Shown here piece by piece: positions 37,700 to 48,100 of a DNA stretch of 57,098 nucleotides; the first letter of the stretch is position 1; the number at the start of each line of letters is the position of its first letter. A program made the translations under genes and the position numbers. The DNA comes from a virus, in IMG/VR virus record IMGVR_UViG_3300042908_000950, positions 1 through 57,098 of that record. The stretch is one strand, 5' to 3'. Under the pieces are notes generated by a model. That model searched no databases. It saw only the letters and a list, made by a program, of their open reading frames with translations, and was not told the DNA's origin.

Positions 37700-38629
37700 A
37701 TGAATTCAAGCGCATACGATTTTGCTGGCAGAGCAAACTTTATTTGGTGGGTTGGTGTCGTAGAGGACAGAAAAGATCCACTCAAGTTAGGTCGTTGCCG
37801 TGTTCGTTGTGTTGGTTGGCATTCTGCAAATAAAATGCAACTTGCTACGGATATGTTACCTTGGGCTATACCAAACATACCAGTAAACACCAATGTTGTA
37901 TATACTCCCAAAGAAGGAGATATGGTGTTTGGTTTCTTTGTTGATGGAGAAAATGCTCAAGAGCCTGTGATGCTTGGTTCTTTTCCTGGCATACCACTAA
38001 GAGCAGCAAACAATCAGGAGCCGTTTACAGATCCAAGAACTTCTGCTGAACTTTCTGATGCTCCAGTAAAGCCATACGAATCTGCAACTAATTATCCACG
38101 TAAGTTAGATGAGCCAACAACATCAAGACTTGCAAGAAATGATGCCGACTATCCATCAGAAATTGTAGCGGCAAAAAGATCGAAGAAGGCAAGTAAAGTT
38201 GAGCCTAATCCATATTACAATGCCAAGTATCCATATAATAATGTATATGAATCAGAATCGGGCCATGCACTAGAGTTTGATGACACAAAAGGTTCAGAAC
38301 GAGTTCATTTATATCATCGTTCGGGCTCTTATGTTGAATGGGGACCAGAGGGTGACAGAGCAGAAAGAATACAAAGAAACAAGTACACTGTCGTAATTGG
38401 AGATGAAGAAGTTTATATCAAAGGTGATGTAAAGATATATGTTGATGGAGACTACGACTTGAATGTTACTGGCGATATAAGAATAAATGGTAAAACAATC
38501 AATCTCAATGATGGTAATAATGGAGCCGCCAGAATTGGTGATACTACAAGAGATAATGATACTGAAACAAATGGACCAGACACTGGAACAATTCAGACTG
38601 GTTCGGGAACAGTGTTTATCGGAGACTGA
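37700..38629 (+). CDS. 5: gp5-like hub spike without lysozyme domain
   Basis: A 309-residue protein. The N-terminal OB-fold (FIWWVGVVEDRKDPLKLGRCRVRCVGWH; PKEGDMVFGFFVDGENAQEPVMLGSFPG) is typical of gp5. A linker and C-terminal beta-prism spike follow, with repeated VxGD-type turns (VYIKGDVKIYVDGDYDLNVTGDI) and a Gly/Asp-rich end. T4 gp5 (575 residues) has a lysozyme between these parts; here it is absent. The muralytic domain may instead be on the tape-measure-like protein. Starts right after the gp27 stop. Confidence 0.88.
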   Translation: MNSSAYDFAGRANFIWWVGVVEDRKDPLKLGRCRVRCVGWHSANKMQLATDMLPWAIPNIPVNTNVVYTPKEGDMVFGFFVDGENAQEPVMLGSFPGIPLRAANNQEPFTDPRTSAELSDAPVKPYESATNYPRKLDEPTTSRLARNDADYPSEIVAAKRSKKASKVEPNPYYNAKYPYNNVYESESGHALEFDDTKGSERVHLYHRSGSYVEWGPEGDRAERIQRNKYTVVIGDEEVYIKGDVKIYVDGDYDLNVTGDIRINGKTINLNDGNNGAARIGDTTRDNDTETNGPDTGTIQTGSGTVFIGD

Positions 38630-38640
38630 ATAAATAGAAG

Positions 38641-39063
38641 ATGTCAAGCACAATAACTTCCAATAATCCAAGAATATCTTCTGAAAGGATATTCAAAGAT
38701 TTAGACTTGAATTTTACTTTGCATCCAGTAAAAAAAGATGTGTCAAAGCACATCAACGAGTATGCGATTATAAATTCAGTCAAGAATCTGGTTTCGACCA
38801 ATTTTTATGAAAAGCCTTTTAGACCCGAAATAGGCTCATCGGTTCGTAATCTTTTATTTGAAAACGTCGATCCTTTAGTAGCGTCAAGGCTTGAAAGAGC
38901 AATTGCAGAGACAATCTCAAATTATGAGCCAAGAGTTACGGTAACAAACATTAGAGCGCAAGCATCTCCTGACGAAAACGCATATGCGATAACGCTTACT
39001 TTTGTAATAGTAAATAATCCAATACCAATTACCATTGATTTCTTCTTAGAGAGAATTAGATAA
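38641..39063 (+). CDS. 25: gp25-like baseplate wedge protein
   Basis: A 140-residue GPW/gp25-type protein: ERIFKDLDLNFTLHPVKKDVS, INSVKNLVSTNFYEKPFRPEIGSSVRNLLFENVDP (positions 45-79) and ITLTFVIVNN. gp25 is part of the wedge core that nucleates sheath polymerisation. Length matches T4 gp25 (132). Lies between gp5 and gp6 as in several T4-like phages. Confidence 0.92.
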   Translation: MSSTITSNNPRISSERIFKDLDLNFTLHPVKKDVSKHINEYAIINSVKNLVSTNFYEKPFRPEIGSSVRNLLFENVDPLVASRLERAIAETISNYEPRVTVTNIRAQASPDENAYAITLTFVIVNNPIPITIDFFLERIR

Positions 39064-39065
39064 AA

Positions 39066-41129
39066 ATGGCAGATAGACTAAGAGTAACTGAATTAGATTT
39101 TGACACAATCAAACAAAATCTAAAGACATTTCTAAATCAACAAACTGAATTTACGGACTATGATTTTGAAGGATCAGGTCTGTCTGTTTTGCTCGATATT
39201 TTAGCTTACAACACCCACTATCAAGCATATTATTTGAACATGATTGCCAACGAAGCATTCATGGACACCGCATTGCTTAGAGACTCGGTAGTCTCTCATG
39301 CCAAAGTTTTGGGTTATGTTCCATACTCACGTAAAGCACCGATTGCAACAATCAACTTCACGGCAAATACGAGTTCAAATGCTGCGGCAACTCTAACTAT
39401 ACCTAAAGGATTTAGATTTTTATCCAATGAAATAGACGGCGTTAGTTATGGTTTTGTTACTTTATCGGAAACAACAGTGACAAAAGCCAACAATGATTTC
39501 ACTTTTGCCAATTTGCCAATTTACGAAGGACAGTTAGCATCATATTCATTCAATCATAATGAAGCAACAAATCCTAAACAAATTTTTACATTGCCCGATA
39601 CAAGTGTAGACACATCCACAATTGCTGTAACTGTTCAGCCATCTTCAACAAATACACAAATTTCAGTTTATACGCTGGCCCTAGATGCAAGCAATACATC
39701 AACGCAATCTGAAGTTTTCTATTTACAAGAGAATAGAAATCAGCAGTATCAAATATATTTTGGTGGTGGTATAATTGGTAAAAAATTACCTGATGGCGCA
39801 GTTGTCAATATTTCGTATCTTGTTACAAATGCTGATGCTGCAAACAAAGCAAATAACTTTGTTGCAACTTCATCCTTAGCAGACTCTCTTGGAAATTCTC
39901 AAAGTGATTTTATTATCACACCTATAAGTGCTGCTGCTGGTGGTGCCGAACGTGAAAGTGTAGATGAAATAAAGTTTTCAGCACCCCTTCAGTATACGAC
40001 ACAGAACCGTCTTGTTACAGTAAAAGATTACGAGTCGTATATCAAGAAAAATTATCCATCAATTGATTCATTATCAGTTTGGGGCGGTGAAGATGAGATA
40101 CCTAGAGTGTACGGTAAAGTTTTTATTTCTCTAAAACCAAAAGATAACTATTATCTGAGTGAAGCAGAGAAGCAACGAATTCTTGATGAGATTGTTGGAC
40201 CAAAATCAATTATTTCGGTAAGTGCGGAGATTAGAGATCCTGATTATCTGTATATACTGCTCAATAATCAAGTCAAGTATGATTCAAAGAAAACGACTTT
40301 CACTGAAACACAACTTACTACACAAATTAGAAATGCAATTGTTGGATACAAACAAACTTATTTGAATAAGTTCAATGCCATATTTGCTCTTTCAAAAGTG
40401 CAAGATCAAATTGATGGTGTAGATACAAATGCTATTATTGGTTCGGAAACAACAGTCAAACTCCAAAAAAGAATTGTGCCAGAACTCAATCAAAGTTCTA
40501 ATTACACTATAACATTTGGCGTTCCAATCAAGAGAGGAACACTTGCAGATAGACTGACAACAACAGAATTTTCTGTTTTCGATGCCACTGGTGTGGCAAG
40601 AACAGCAATTATTGAAGAAATACCACAATCATTTACTGGTGTTTCATCGATTGAAATCATAAATCCTGGTTACGGTTACACTTCAACACCAACTGTAACA
40701 ATTTCTGGTGATGGAACTGGTGCAATTGCCGAAGCAATTATTGAGGGTGGTGCAATTACACAAATTCGCATGGTAAATCGTGGCACAGATTACACACGGG
40801 CGACTGTGAGTATTACTGGTGGAGGTGGTTTCAGTGGATCAGCAACAGCAGTGATTGATTCGAAAATTGGCACACTGAGAGTCATTTATTATGATGCCAA
40901 CGCTAATCGACAAATCATCGATGAAAATGTTGGCGAAATCAACTATGATACTGGTATCATTACTCTAAACGATTTGAGAGTTCTTTCGGTATCTTCAAGT
41001 GATGGCTTGTTGAGATTTACTGCCGTTTCGGAAGAAGGTGTGATTGAATCTACCAGAAACTCAATCATTACCATAGATGACGCTGATGCAACTTCAATTG
41101 TAACAACGCTTGAAAAAATGGCATCATAA
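39066..41129 (+). CDS. 6: gp6-like baseplate wedge protein
   Basis: A 687-residue protein. The N-terminus (DFDTIKQNLKTFLNQQTEFTDYDFEGSGLSVLLDILAYNTHYQAYYLNMIANEAFMDTALLRDS, positions 11-75) is diagnostic of gp6, a baseplate_J-type wedge subunit whose dimers form the iris ring. Near residues 525-605 there is an extra repeat module (INPGYGYTSTPTVTISGDGTGAI...) not found in T4 gp6, also present in the next two proteins. Starts 2 bp after gp25. Confidence 0.92.
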   Translation: MADRLRVTELDFDTIKQNLKTFLNQQTEFTDYDFEGSGLSVLLDILAYNTHYQAYYLNMIANEAFMDTALLRDSVVSHAKVLGYVPYSRKAPIATINFTANTSSNAAATLTIPKGFRFLSNEIDGVSYGFVTLSETTVTKANNDFTFANLPIYEGQLASYSFNHNEATNPKQIFTLPDTSVDTSTIAVTVQPSSTNTQISVYTLALDASNTSTQSEVFYLQENRNQQYQIYFGGGIIGKKLPDGAVVNISYLVTNADAANKANNFVATSSLADSLGNSQSDFIITPISAAAGGAERESVDEIKFSAPLQYTTQNRLVTVKDYESYIKKNYPSIDSLSVWGGEDEIPRVYGKVFISLKPKDNYYLSEAEKQRILDEIVGPKSIISVSAEIRDPDYLYILLNNQVKYDSKKTTFTETQLTTQIRNAIVGYKQTYLNKFNAIFALSKVQDQIDGVDTNAIIGSETTVKLQKRIVPELNQSSNYTITFGVPIKRGTLADRLTTTEFSVFDATGVARTAIIEEIPQSFTGVSSIEIINPGYGYTSTPTVTISGDGTGAIAEAIIEGGAITQIRMVNRGTDYTRATVSITGGGGFSGSATAVIDSKIGTLRVIYYDANANRQIIDENVGEINYDTGIITLNDLRVLSVSSSDGLLRFTAVSEEGVIESTRNSIITIDDADATSIVTTLEKMAS

Positions 41130-43624
41130 TGACTACTGATCTGAGAACATCCATACTTGTCAATCGTCAAGTTCCTGAGTTTGTTCGGGACGAATATCCT
41201 CTTTTCGTCACTTTTCTTGAGGCGTACTATGAGTTCCTTGAGCAAAAACAAGGAACAAAAATCAATGATCTGATTACGCAAGCTAAAAATCTGCGTCACG
41301 TTTCAGATGTCGATGATTCAATAGAGCAATTTGAGAAAAACTTTATCAATAACTATGCACCATTATTTCCATTAGATACTGCTGCTGATAAAGCACTTCT
41401 CATCAAAAAAGCATTACCTTTATACCTAACAAAAGGTAGTGTAAAGTCATTTGAATTATTGTTCAGACTTCTTTATGGTCAAGAAGTTACGATTACATAT
41501 CCTAAAGATAATATTCTTCGTGCATCGGACGGCAAGTGGACAGTAGAAAATGTCGTTCGTATTGACAATGATGTTTACTCTTATTATGAAGGTGATGGCA
41601 CAACAAAAATCTTTATTCTTCCACAAGAAGTTGCCGATTCAGACGTTACAGTTTATGTAAACAATGTTGTAATTACGAGCGGCTTTTATATTCTCAAAGA
41701 AGCAAAGAAGATAGTATTCAATTCTGCGCCAGCCAGCAATGCTAAAATAAGAGTTGTATATGACAATTTTGATGAAACATTATTTGCAAACAGAAAAATC
41801 ACAGGTCTGACTTCTGGTGCTACTGCAATTGTTGAACGTGCAGCGCCAAGATTGATCACTCAACAAACTTCAATTGAGTTATATGTTGATGAATCTACTT
41901 TGTTAGGTTCATTTCTCAACGCCGAAACAATCACATCAGATGTTTTTGCCGATGATGGTGTAACTCTTATTACAATACGGTCAGATACCGTCGCTACACT
42001 CAGTTCAATTACAATAATAAATGCTGGTACTAGTTATAATGTTGGTGATCCAGTAACAATTATTGGTGGCGCTCCACAAATTCCTGCCGAAGCGATTGTT
42101 GATGAAGTGTCTGTTGGTTTTGCCGATGCTGCAACTGTTGGTTATGGTGGTGCAGGTTTTGCACTTGGTGGCATCATAACAGCATTCAACGATGATGGTA
42201 CGATTACATTAGCGTCACAGGCAATCGATACATCGGGCGCAAATTCTGCTAACTCATATACAATTTTTACTGATACGATCAACACATATGCAAATATAGT
42301 ATTATCAAATACAAATTATGGCTTTCCATCAAGTGTGATTCCTACAGGCGAAAATATAGCAACTCGTCTTGTTGATGCTTTTTCAAAAGCAACGATTACT
42401 GATATTGGTCCAATGACTAATGTTATAATTCTTTATTCGGGAACAGACACTTCGAATCTTACAATCGATGCAGATGGCGCCAAGTATGCAAATACTTTTG
42501 ATATAAAATCTTTCGGCTCTATTGGTAGAATTGATATTATATCTGGTGGCACTGGTTATAGAATAGGTGATGAGATTGTAATAGGTGCAAATCCTTCTGG
42601 AACTTATGGAAGAGGATTTGCAGCAGCAGTTACAAATACCAATGCATCTGGTGCAATTACTAGAATAGAAATTCAACCAACAAGAATTACTGGTAACGCT
42701 AATACGACAGCGGGTAATGTTGTTGTTGTCGGAACAGGAACAGATTTTGTCAATGAGTTGGCAGTTGGTGACCGCATCATGATCAACTCCGAAGCTAGAT
42801 ATGTCAACTCAATTCTTTCATCAACATCACTAAATGTGAATGTTGCATTTACAAGAACAACTACAGAAAGAAGAATTGGAGCTTTTGATCGTTACTTGAT
42901 CGGTGGTCAAGGCTACGAACAAAATAACTTTCCAACAGTTTCAGTTTCTTCTGCTACAGGTTCGGCAGCGAATTTACGAATCACATCTCTGATGGGTGAT
43001 GGTGAAAGACTTGGAATTACAGGTTCTGGAGTTTCTGGACAAATCACACGAATCAAAATAACAAATCCTGGTGCTGGTTATCAGTTCATTCCTACAATTG
43101 ATTTAGGAAACTTTGGAGATGGAACTGCAACAGCCAATGCACAGATTGAAAGATCGTATATTTCTTTCCCAGGAAAATGGGTAGGTTCTGATGGTATTCT
43201 ATCTTCTTTAGATAGAAAGATTGAGGGCTTAGATTACTATATTGACTTCACTTATGTGACTTCAGTTGCCACCGAATTCTCAAAGTATGCAGCTATTTTG
43301 AAGAATCTGCTTCATCCTGCTGGTTTCAGAAACTTTGCTGAATATCCAATATCACGTTCTATAGATTCAGAAGCTACGGTTGATTCATCGGTTTCAGAAA
43401 CGATTTCTGGTTTAGTGTCCACAACAAATGGCTCTATTATTGTGACTGGTACTAATACCAAATTCAATATAGCAAATACTTTAGGCATCATTTCGATTGG
43501 CACACAAATCGCTATAAATAATCAGATTCGAACAATCAATGCAATTGTCAGCAACACATCATTGACAGTTTCAAGTGCATTTACAAGCAATGCCTCTGCA
43601 CAGACATTGATAATTATTACCTAA
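41129..43624 (+). CDS. 7: gp7-like baseplate wedge protein
   Basis: An 831-residue protein. The N-terminal segment (VPEFVRDEYPLFVTFLEAYYEFLEQ ... LTKGSVKSFELLFRLLYGQEVTITYPKDNILRASDGKW, within positions 15-148) marks the large wedge protein that follows gp6 in marine T4-like phages and is usually called gp7-like. The middle and C-terminus are beta-rich with GYG/GTGY repeats (ISGGTGYRIGDEIVI; ITNPGAGYQFIPTIDLG). Assignment to gp7 rests on gene order more than on direct similarity to T4 gp7. Starts at the gp6 stop (TAATG). Confidence 0.75.
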   Translation: MTTDLRTSILVNRQVPEFVRDEYPLFVTFLEAYYEFLEQKQGTKINDLITQAKNLRHVSDVDDSIEQFEKNFINNYAPLFPLDTAADKALLIKKALPLYLTKGSVKSFELLFRLLYGQEVTITYPKDNILRASDGKWTVENVVRIDNDVYSYYEGDGTTKIFILPQEVADSDVTVYVNNVVITSGFYILKEAKKIVFNSAPASNAKIRVVYDNFDETLFANRKITGLTSGATAIVERAAPRLITQQTSIELYVDESTLLGSFLNAETITSDVFADDGVTLITIRSDTVATLSSITIINAGTSYNVGDPVTIIGGAPQIPAEAIVDEVSVGFADAATVGYGGAGFALGGIITAFNDDGTITLASQAIDTSGANSANSYTIFTDTINTYANIVLSNTNYGFPSSVIPTGENIATRLVDAFSKATITDIGPMTNVIILYSGTDTSNLTIDADGAKYANTFDIKSFGSIGRIDIISGGTGYRIGDEIVIGANPSGTYGRGFAAAVTNTNASGAITRIEIQPTRITGNANTTAGNVVVVGTGTDFVNELAVGDRIMINSEARYVNSILSSTSLNVNVAFTRTTTERRIGAFDRYLIGGQGYEQNNFPTVSVSSATGSAANLRITSLMGDGERLGITGSGVSGQITRIKITNPGAGYQFIPTIDLGNFGDGTATANAQIERSYISFPGKWVGSDGILSSLDRKIEGLDYYIDFTYVTSVATEFSKYAAILKNLLHPAGFRNFAEYPISRSIDSEATVDSSVSETISGLVSTTNGSIIVTGTNTKFNIANTLGIISIGTQIAINNQIRTINAIVSNTSLTVSSAFTSNASAQTLIIIT

Positions 43625-43633
43625 ACAAAACTT

Positions 43634-45190
43634 ATGGCTCTAAATTACACATCCGAAAAACTTGCTTTAGAAAATGCTGAGAGATTCAAAAACTCTTTTA
43701 GCGACTCGGATCCATCTATTCAGTATGTTTTCATTGGAAATCATACTCCATATGCTAATGAATCTTCACCGCCAAGCATTGTAGAAACAATCTCAAGTGA
43801 AAAGTTAGTTTGGGACAATATGTTTGCTGCAAAGAGAGTTACAGCAAACGATGTTGAGCTTGTAATTCCGAGAGTCAACTGGACGGCAAATACAAAGTAT
43901 CGTCAATATGATGATACAATTGCTTTGTCAGATTTGATTACTGGCAACACATCTCAGAATCTAAAGCCATTCTATATTATTACATCGGCTAAAAACGTTT
44001 ACAAGTGTCTGTCTAATAACTTCTCTGCAAACTCTACAGTAGAGCCAATAGGCGATTATTCAACATCAAACGGTGCCATTTCAACGGCTGATGGCTATAT
44101 TTGGAAGTACATGTTCAATGTGAAATCATCGAACAAATTCTTGAATACGGACTGGATACCAACTCCAACCCGAAATACGCAAGCAAGTACGCTATCGGAC
44201 TTCAACTTAGATGATACTGGTGTCGTAGAGGGTGAGCTGACTACTGTAGTAATCAGTAACGGTGGTACAGGTTATTACAACTCAACTGTAAATGTCACTT
44301 CATTTATTACTGGTTGTTCAATTCTGACAGTCGCTAATACGACAAACGTTGCTGCAAATATGACCGTTTCTGGAACAGGTATTCCAACAGGAACAGTTGT
44401 TTCCGTTCTCGACACACCAAATAATAAAATAACACTATCTTCACCCGCAACAGCAAACGGTGGTGGAACTGGTAATAACTTGTCTTTCGCAACACGAATT
44501 TATTTTGATGGCGATGGAACAAGTGCTGCTGCATCGGCAACTTTGGCCAATGGAGCAATAACTAAAATTACATTGACAACAATTGGCATCGGTTATTCAA
44601 GAGCAAATGTTTTGATATTTGGCTCTGGCACAGGAGCTAATGCAAGAGCGATTATCGCACCCAAGTATGGTCATGCTAAGAGCCCAGCAAAAGATTTGTT
44701 GGCAAAGAACGTTGAAGTTACAGCTAAAATTGGAGAGGTAGACTCTACTGAAAATGGTTTGATTTCCGTAGATACTTCTTTCAGACAATTTGGATTACTT
44801 AGAAACCCACATAAATATGGTCAAGCAGCAAAAGCAAATAACTCAACAGCAAATTCAGTTATATCTCAAGCAAGAACATTGACCCTGACACCAGGTCCGT
44901 CTTATACACTGAATGAGTATGTGTCTCAAGTAACTGCTAATAACACTGTAGCTTATGGTTTTGTTTATTCGCAAACTGCAAGTGCTGTAAAAATTACTCA
45001 AGTTCAAGGAACTTTTGTTGTAGGTCTTTCACTAACTGGAGCAACTTCAGGTGCATCAAGAACGGTTGTAGCATCAACTAATCCTGAATTTGAACCATAT
45101 TCTGGTGATGTACTATACGTCGAAAACATCGAAAAAATAGAAAGAGAAGATGGTCAAGCTGAGAATGTTAGATTTATTATACAATTTTAA
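43634..45190 (+). CDS. 8: gp8-like baseplate wedge protein with inserted repeats
   Basis: A 518-residue protein. The N-terminal half (FIGNHTPYANESSPPSIVETISSEKLVWDNMFAAKRV; PRVNWTANTKYRQYDD; SADGYIWKYMFNV-type) matches T4-like gp8. T4 gp8 is 334 residues; the excess lies at about 205-345 as a GTGY-type repeat module and a nested beta module (GTGIPTGTVVSVLDTPNNKITLS). The C-terminus GDVLYVENIEKIEREDGQAENVRFIIQF is typical. 9 bp after gp7. Confidence 0.85.
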   Translation: MALNYTSEKLALENAERFKNSFSDSDPSIQYVFIGNHTPYANESSPPSIVETISSEKLVWDNMFAAKRVTANDVELVIPRVNWTANTKYRQYDDTIALSDLITGNTSQNLKPFYIITSAKNVYKCLSNNFSANSTVEPIGDYSTSNGAISTADGYIWKYMFNVKSSNKFLNTDWIPTPTRNTQASTLSDFNLDDTGVVEGELTTVVISNGGTGYYNSTVNVTSFITGCSILTVANTTNVAANMTVSGTGIPTGTVVSVLDTPNNKITLSSPATANGGGTGNNLSFATRIYFDGDGTSAAASATLANGAITKITLTTIGIGYSRANVLIFGSGTGANARAIIAPKYGHAKSPAKDLLAKNVEVTAKIGEVDSTENGLISVDTSFRQFGLLRNPHKYGQAAKANNSTANSVISQARTLTLTPGPSYTLNEYVSQVTANNTVAYGFVYSQTASAVKITQVQGTFVVGLSLTGATSGASRTVVASTNPEFEPYSGDVLYVENIEKIEREDGQAENVRFIIQF

Positions 45191-45199
45191 AGGTTAAAC

Positions 45200-48100
45200 A
45201 TGGCATTAAATTTCAATACGAATCCATATTATGATGATTTTGATGAAGATAAAAATTTTCACAGAATTCTGTTTAGACCTGGCCGTGCCGTTCAAGCACG
45301 TGAGTTGACACAATCACAGACTATTCTCCAAAATCAAATTGATCGTTTTGGTAAGCATGTTTTTCAAGAAGGCTCAAAAGTTACTGGCGCTGAAACATTT
45401 GACGAACAAGTTTTTTCAGTCAAGCTACAATCAACTTATGCCGGAACTGCAATTAGTATTTCGGGATATGATAATTATTTTGCAGTAGCTAATAGCAGTA
45501 ATGCCGTTTACAAAATCAAAAAAGCAGTAGTTGCCGATGACATTGATCCAAATACATTATTGCTGACCTTTATAAAAACTTCAGGTATATCAACACTCAA
45601 TTCGAATGGTTCAATTGCTAATTCCGAAACTTTAAGAATTTATTCTACCGATGACCTTGCAACAGCCAATCTTGTCGCAAGAGCAAACGTATCGGCAACA
45701 GAATCGTCTACCATAGCAAGAGTGTTTTCTGTATCAGAGGGTGTTTTTTTCATCAATGGAAATTTCGTACAAAGTAATCCTGAAACTGTAATAGTTTCAA
45801 AATATTCCGATAATGCGAATGTTACCGTCGGCTTTGACGTTGAGGAATCTATTGTAACTTCTTCTTCAGATACTTCTTTGCTTGATCCTGCTGTTGGTGC
45901 TTCAAATTATATTGCACCGGGCGCAGACAGATACAAGATTACACTTACACTAACCACAAAAGAAATTAGTGCTAATGAATCTATTCCAAGTCTGACAAGT
46001 TCAAAATACATTGAAGTTGCTCGTTATAGAAAAGGTCAATTAGTCAAGAATGTTCAGAATTCAGAGTATTCTATTTTAGCGGATACTCTTGCTAGAAGAA
46101 CATATGATGAATCTGGAGATTATAAAGTTGAAGGATTAGATCCTAAAATTCCAGATGAAAAATTTGCAGATGCGGCAAACACAAATTTTGTTTTAGATAT
46201 AAGTCCCGGAAAAGCATACGTCAGAGGCTATGAAATAGAAACTGTTGGTGTAACAGAACTTGTATTGTCAAAATCAAGAGATACAGAAATAGTTTCAGGA
46301 TATGATGTTCCTGCATATTATGGTAACTACTTTTATGTGACAAGTGCAAACGGTGAAATTTTCAACTTCTCAACTGCATCAAAACTTGAAATACACAGCA
46401 ATAATGGAAACTTTGGAGCAGCAACAAAGATAGCCGAAGCATATCCAAGAAATATTGAATATGTAAGTGGAAACGGCTCGGCGTCTGTTTATAAATTGCA
46501 GTTGTTCAATATTGTAAAAACTAGCAACACTCCAATTGATTTAGCAAATACAATTATTGCAGGTAATACAACTTCTGTAAATGGAACATGTAATATTGAT
46601 TCCAGTTCAATTACTACAAGAACTCTCACTGGTGCATATAACAGTGCGAATCCTCTTATCAACTTGTCCAGCTCAACTGGTGTTACTGTTGGTATGGCTG
46701 TTAGCAATCCTAACGCTGCCGAAATTAGATTTCCAACGTATGTAACAGCAGTCAATGGTAATCAAATTACAATTAGCCAAGCGCCTGTTGCAAGTAACGG
46801 AGCAGCAACGCTTTCGTTTAGATCAGCATACTTGACAGATACTAACTATGATTCCTCAGTTTTTGAAAGCTCTTACGATGTAGTCAAAGAGTTCTCACAA
46901 GTAAATTATTATACAAAACGAGTATTCAAATCTGTTTCATTTACTGCTGGTGTGGGTTCAGTACAAACAAATGATGGAACAGAAAGATTTGCAAGTGCAA
47001 CTGGAGGAAACAAACAAGAAAACTATGCTATTTGTATTCGAACTCCGGCTAGTGCATATTCAAGAGGACAATGGGTAGACTTGAGTTCTAATACTTATTT
47101 TAGTCTTCCTAGTCCATCTGTTGGTTCTCCAGCTACTCTAAACATCAACCTTGCCGACACAGGTTTCAATGGTACGGCAGACATTTTGACAACGATTGAC
47201 ATTACAGCAGCAGCAAGAAGAACGAAAACTTTAGTAACTGGCGTAAGAAAGTTTATCAATCAATATACTGCAAATACACTGTCTTTAGGTTTTGCTGATG
47301 TTGTCAATGTTTCGGCAATTTATATTTCTGATAGCACAACAAATTCTGCTAATGCCAACGCAAACGTAAACGTAGTTGGTAGTTTTACGATTGATTATGG
47401 TCAAAGAGATGGTTTCTACGATCATGCCACAATCAAAGTCAATAATGACGCTACTGTAAACAGTGGTAATGTTTTGATTATTTTTGACCGTTATAGTCAT
47501 TCTGGTACAGGCTTCTTTGATACACTATCATATCCAACATACAACACTATTCCAACTTATACAAAAACAGATGGAACAGTTATTGATTTGAGAGATTCCG
47601 TTGACTTTAGACCAATTAGAGTTTCGGATGCATCATCGAATGTTTATTCAAATTTAGCAATATCGTTTAGTTCTCAACAGATTGTTGATTCGGTTCTTGG
47701 TGCAGTTGATACTACTGTTGAATATTATCTCTCAAGAACAGATAAAGTTGTTCTACGTAAGAATGGTACATTCAAAGTTATTTCTGGTGTAAGTGCATTG
47801 AACAATCCACCGACTCCAAATGATGAAGTCGATGCGATGACTCTTTATACTTTGAAAGTTGATCCTTACACATACAGTACAAGTAATGTTGATATAACTA
47901 TTCAAAACAATAGACGTTATACAATGAAAGACATTGGTGCCCTCGACACTCGTTTGACAAGAGTTGAGTATTATACAGCACTCAATCTCTTAGAAAAAGA
48001 TGTCGCAACAACTACTTACTTTGATGATCAAGACAATAGATTATTCAACAATGGATTTATTGTAGATTCGTTCAAAGGTCATGGCGTTGGTGATGTTTTC

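Noticed and set aside
38629-38636. AATAAATA before gp25 as late promoter
   Set aside because: Only 4 bp from ATG 38641; transcription would start within the coding region, and gp25 is in any case in an operon.
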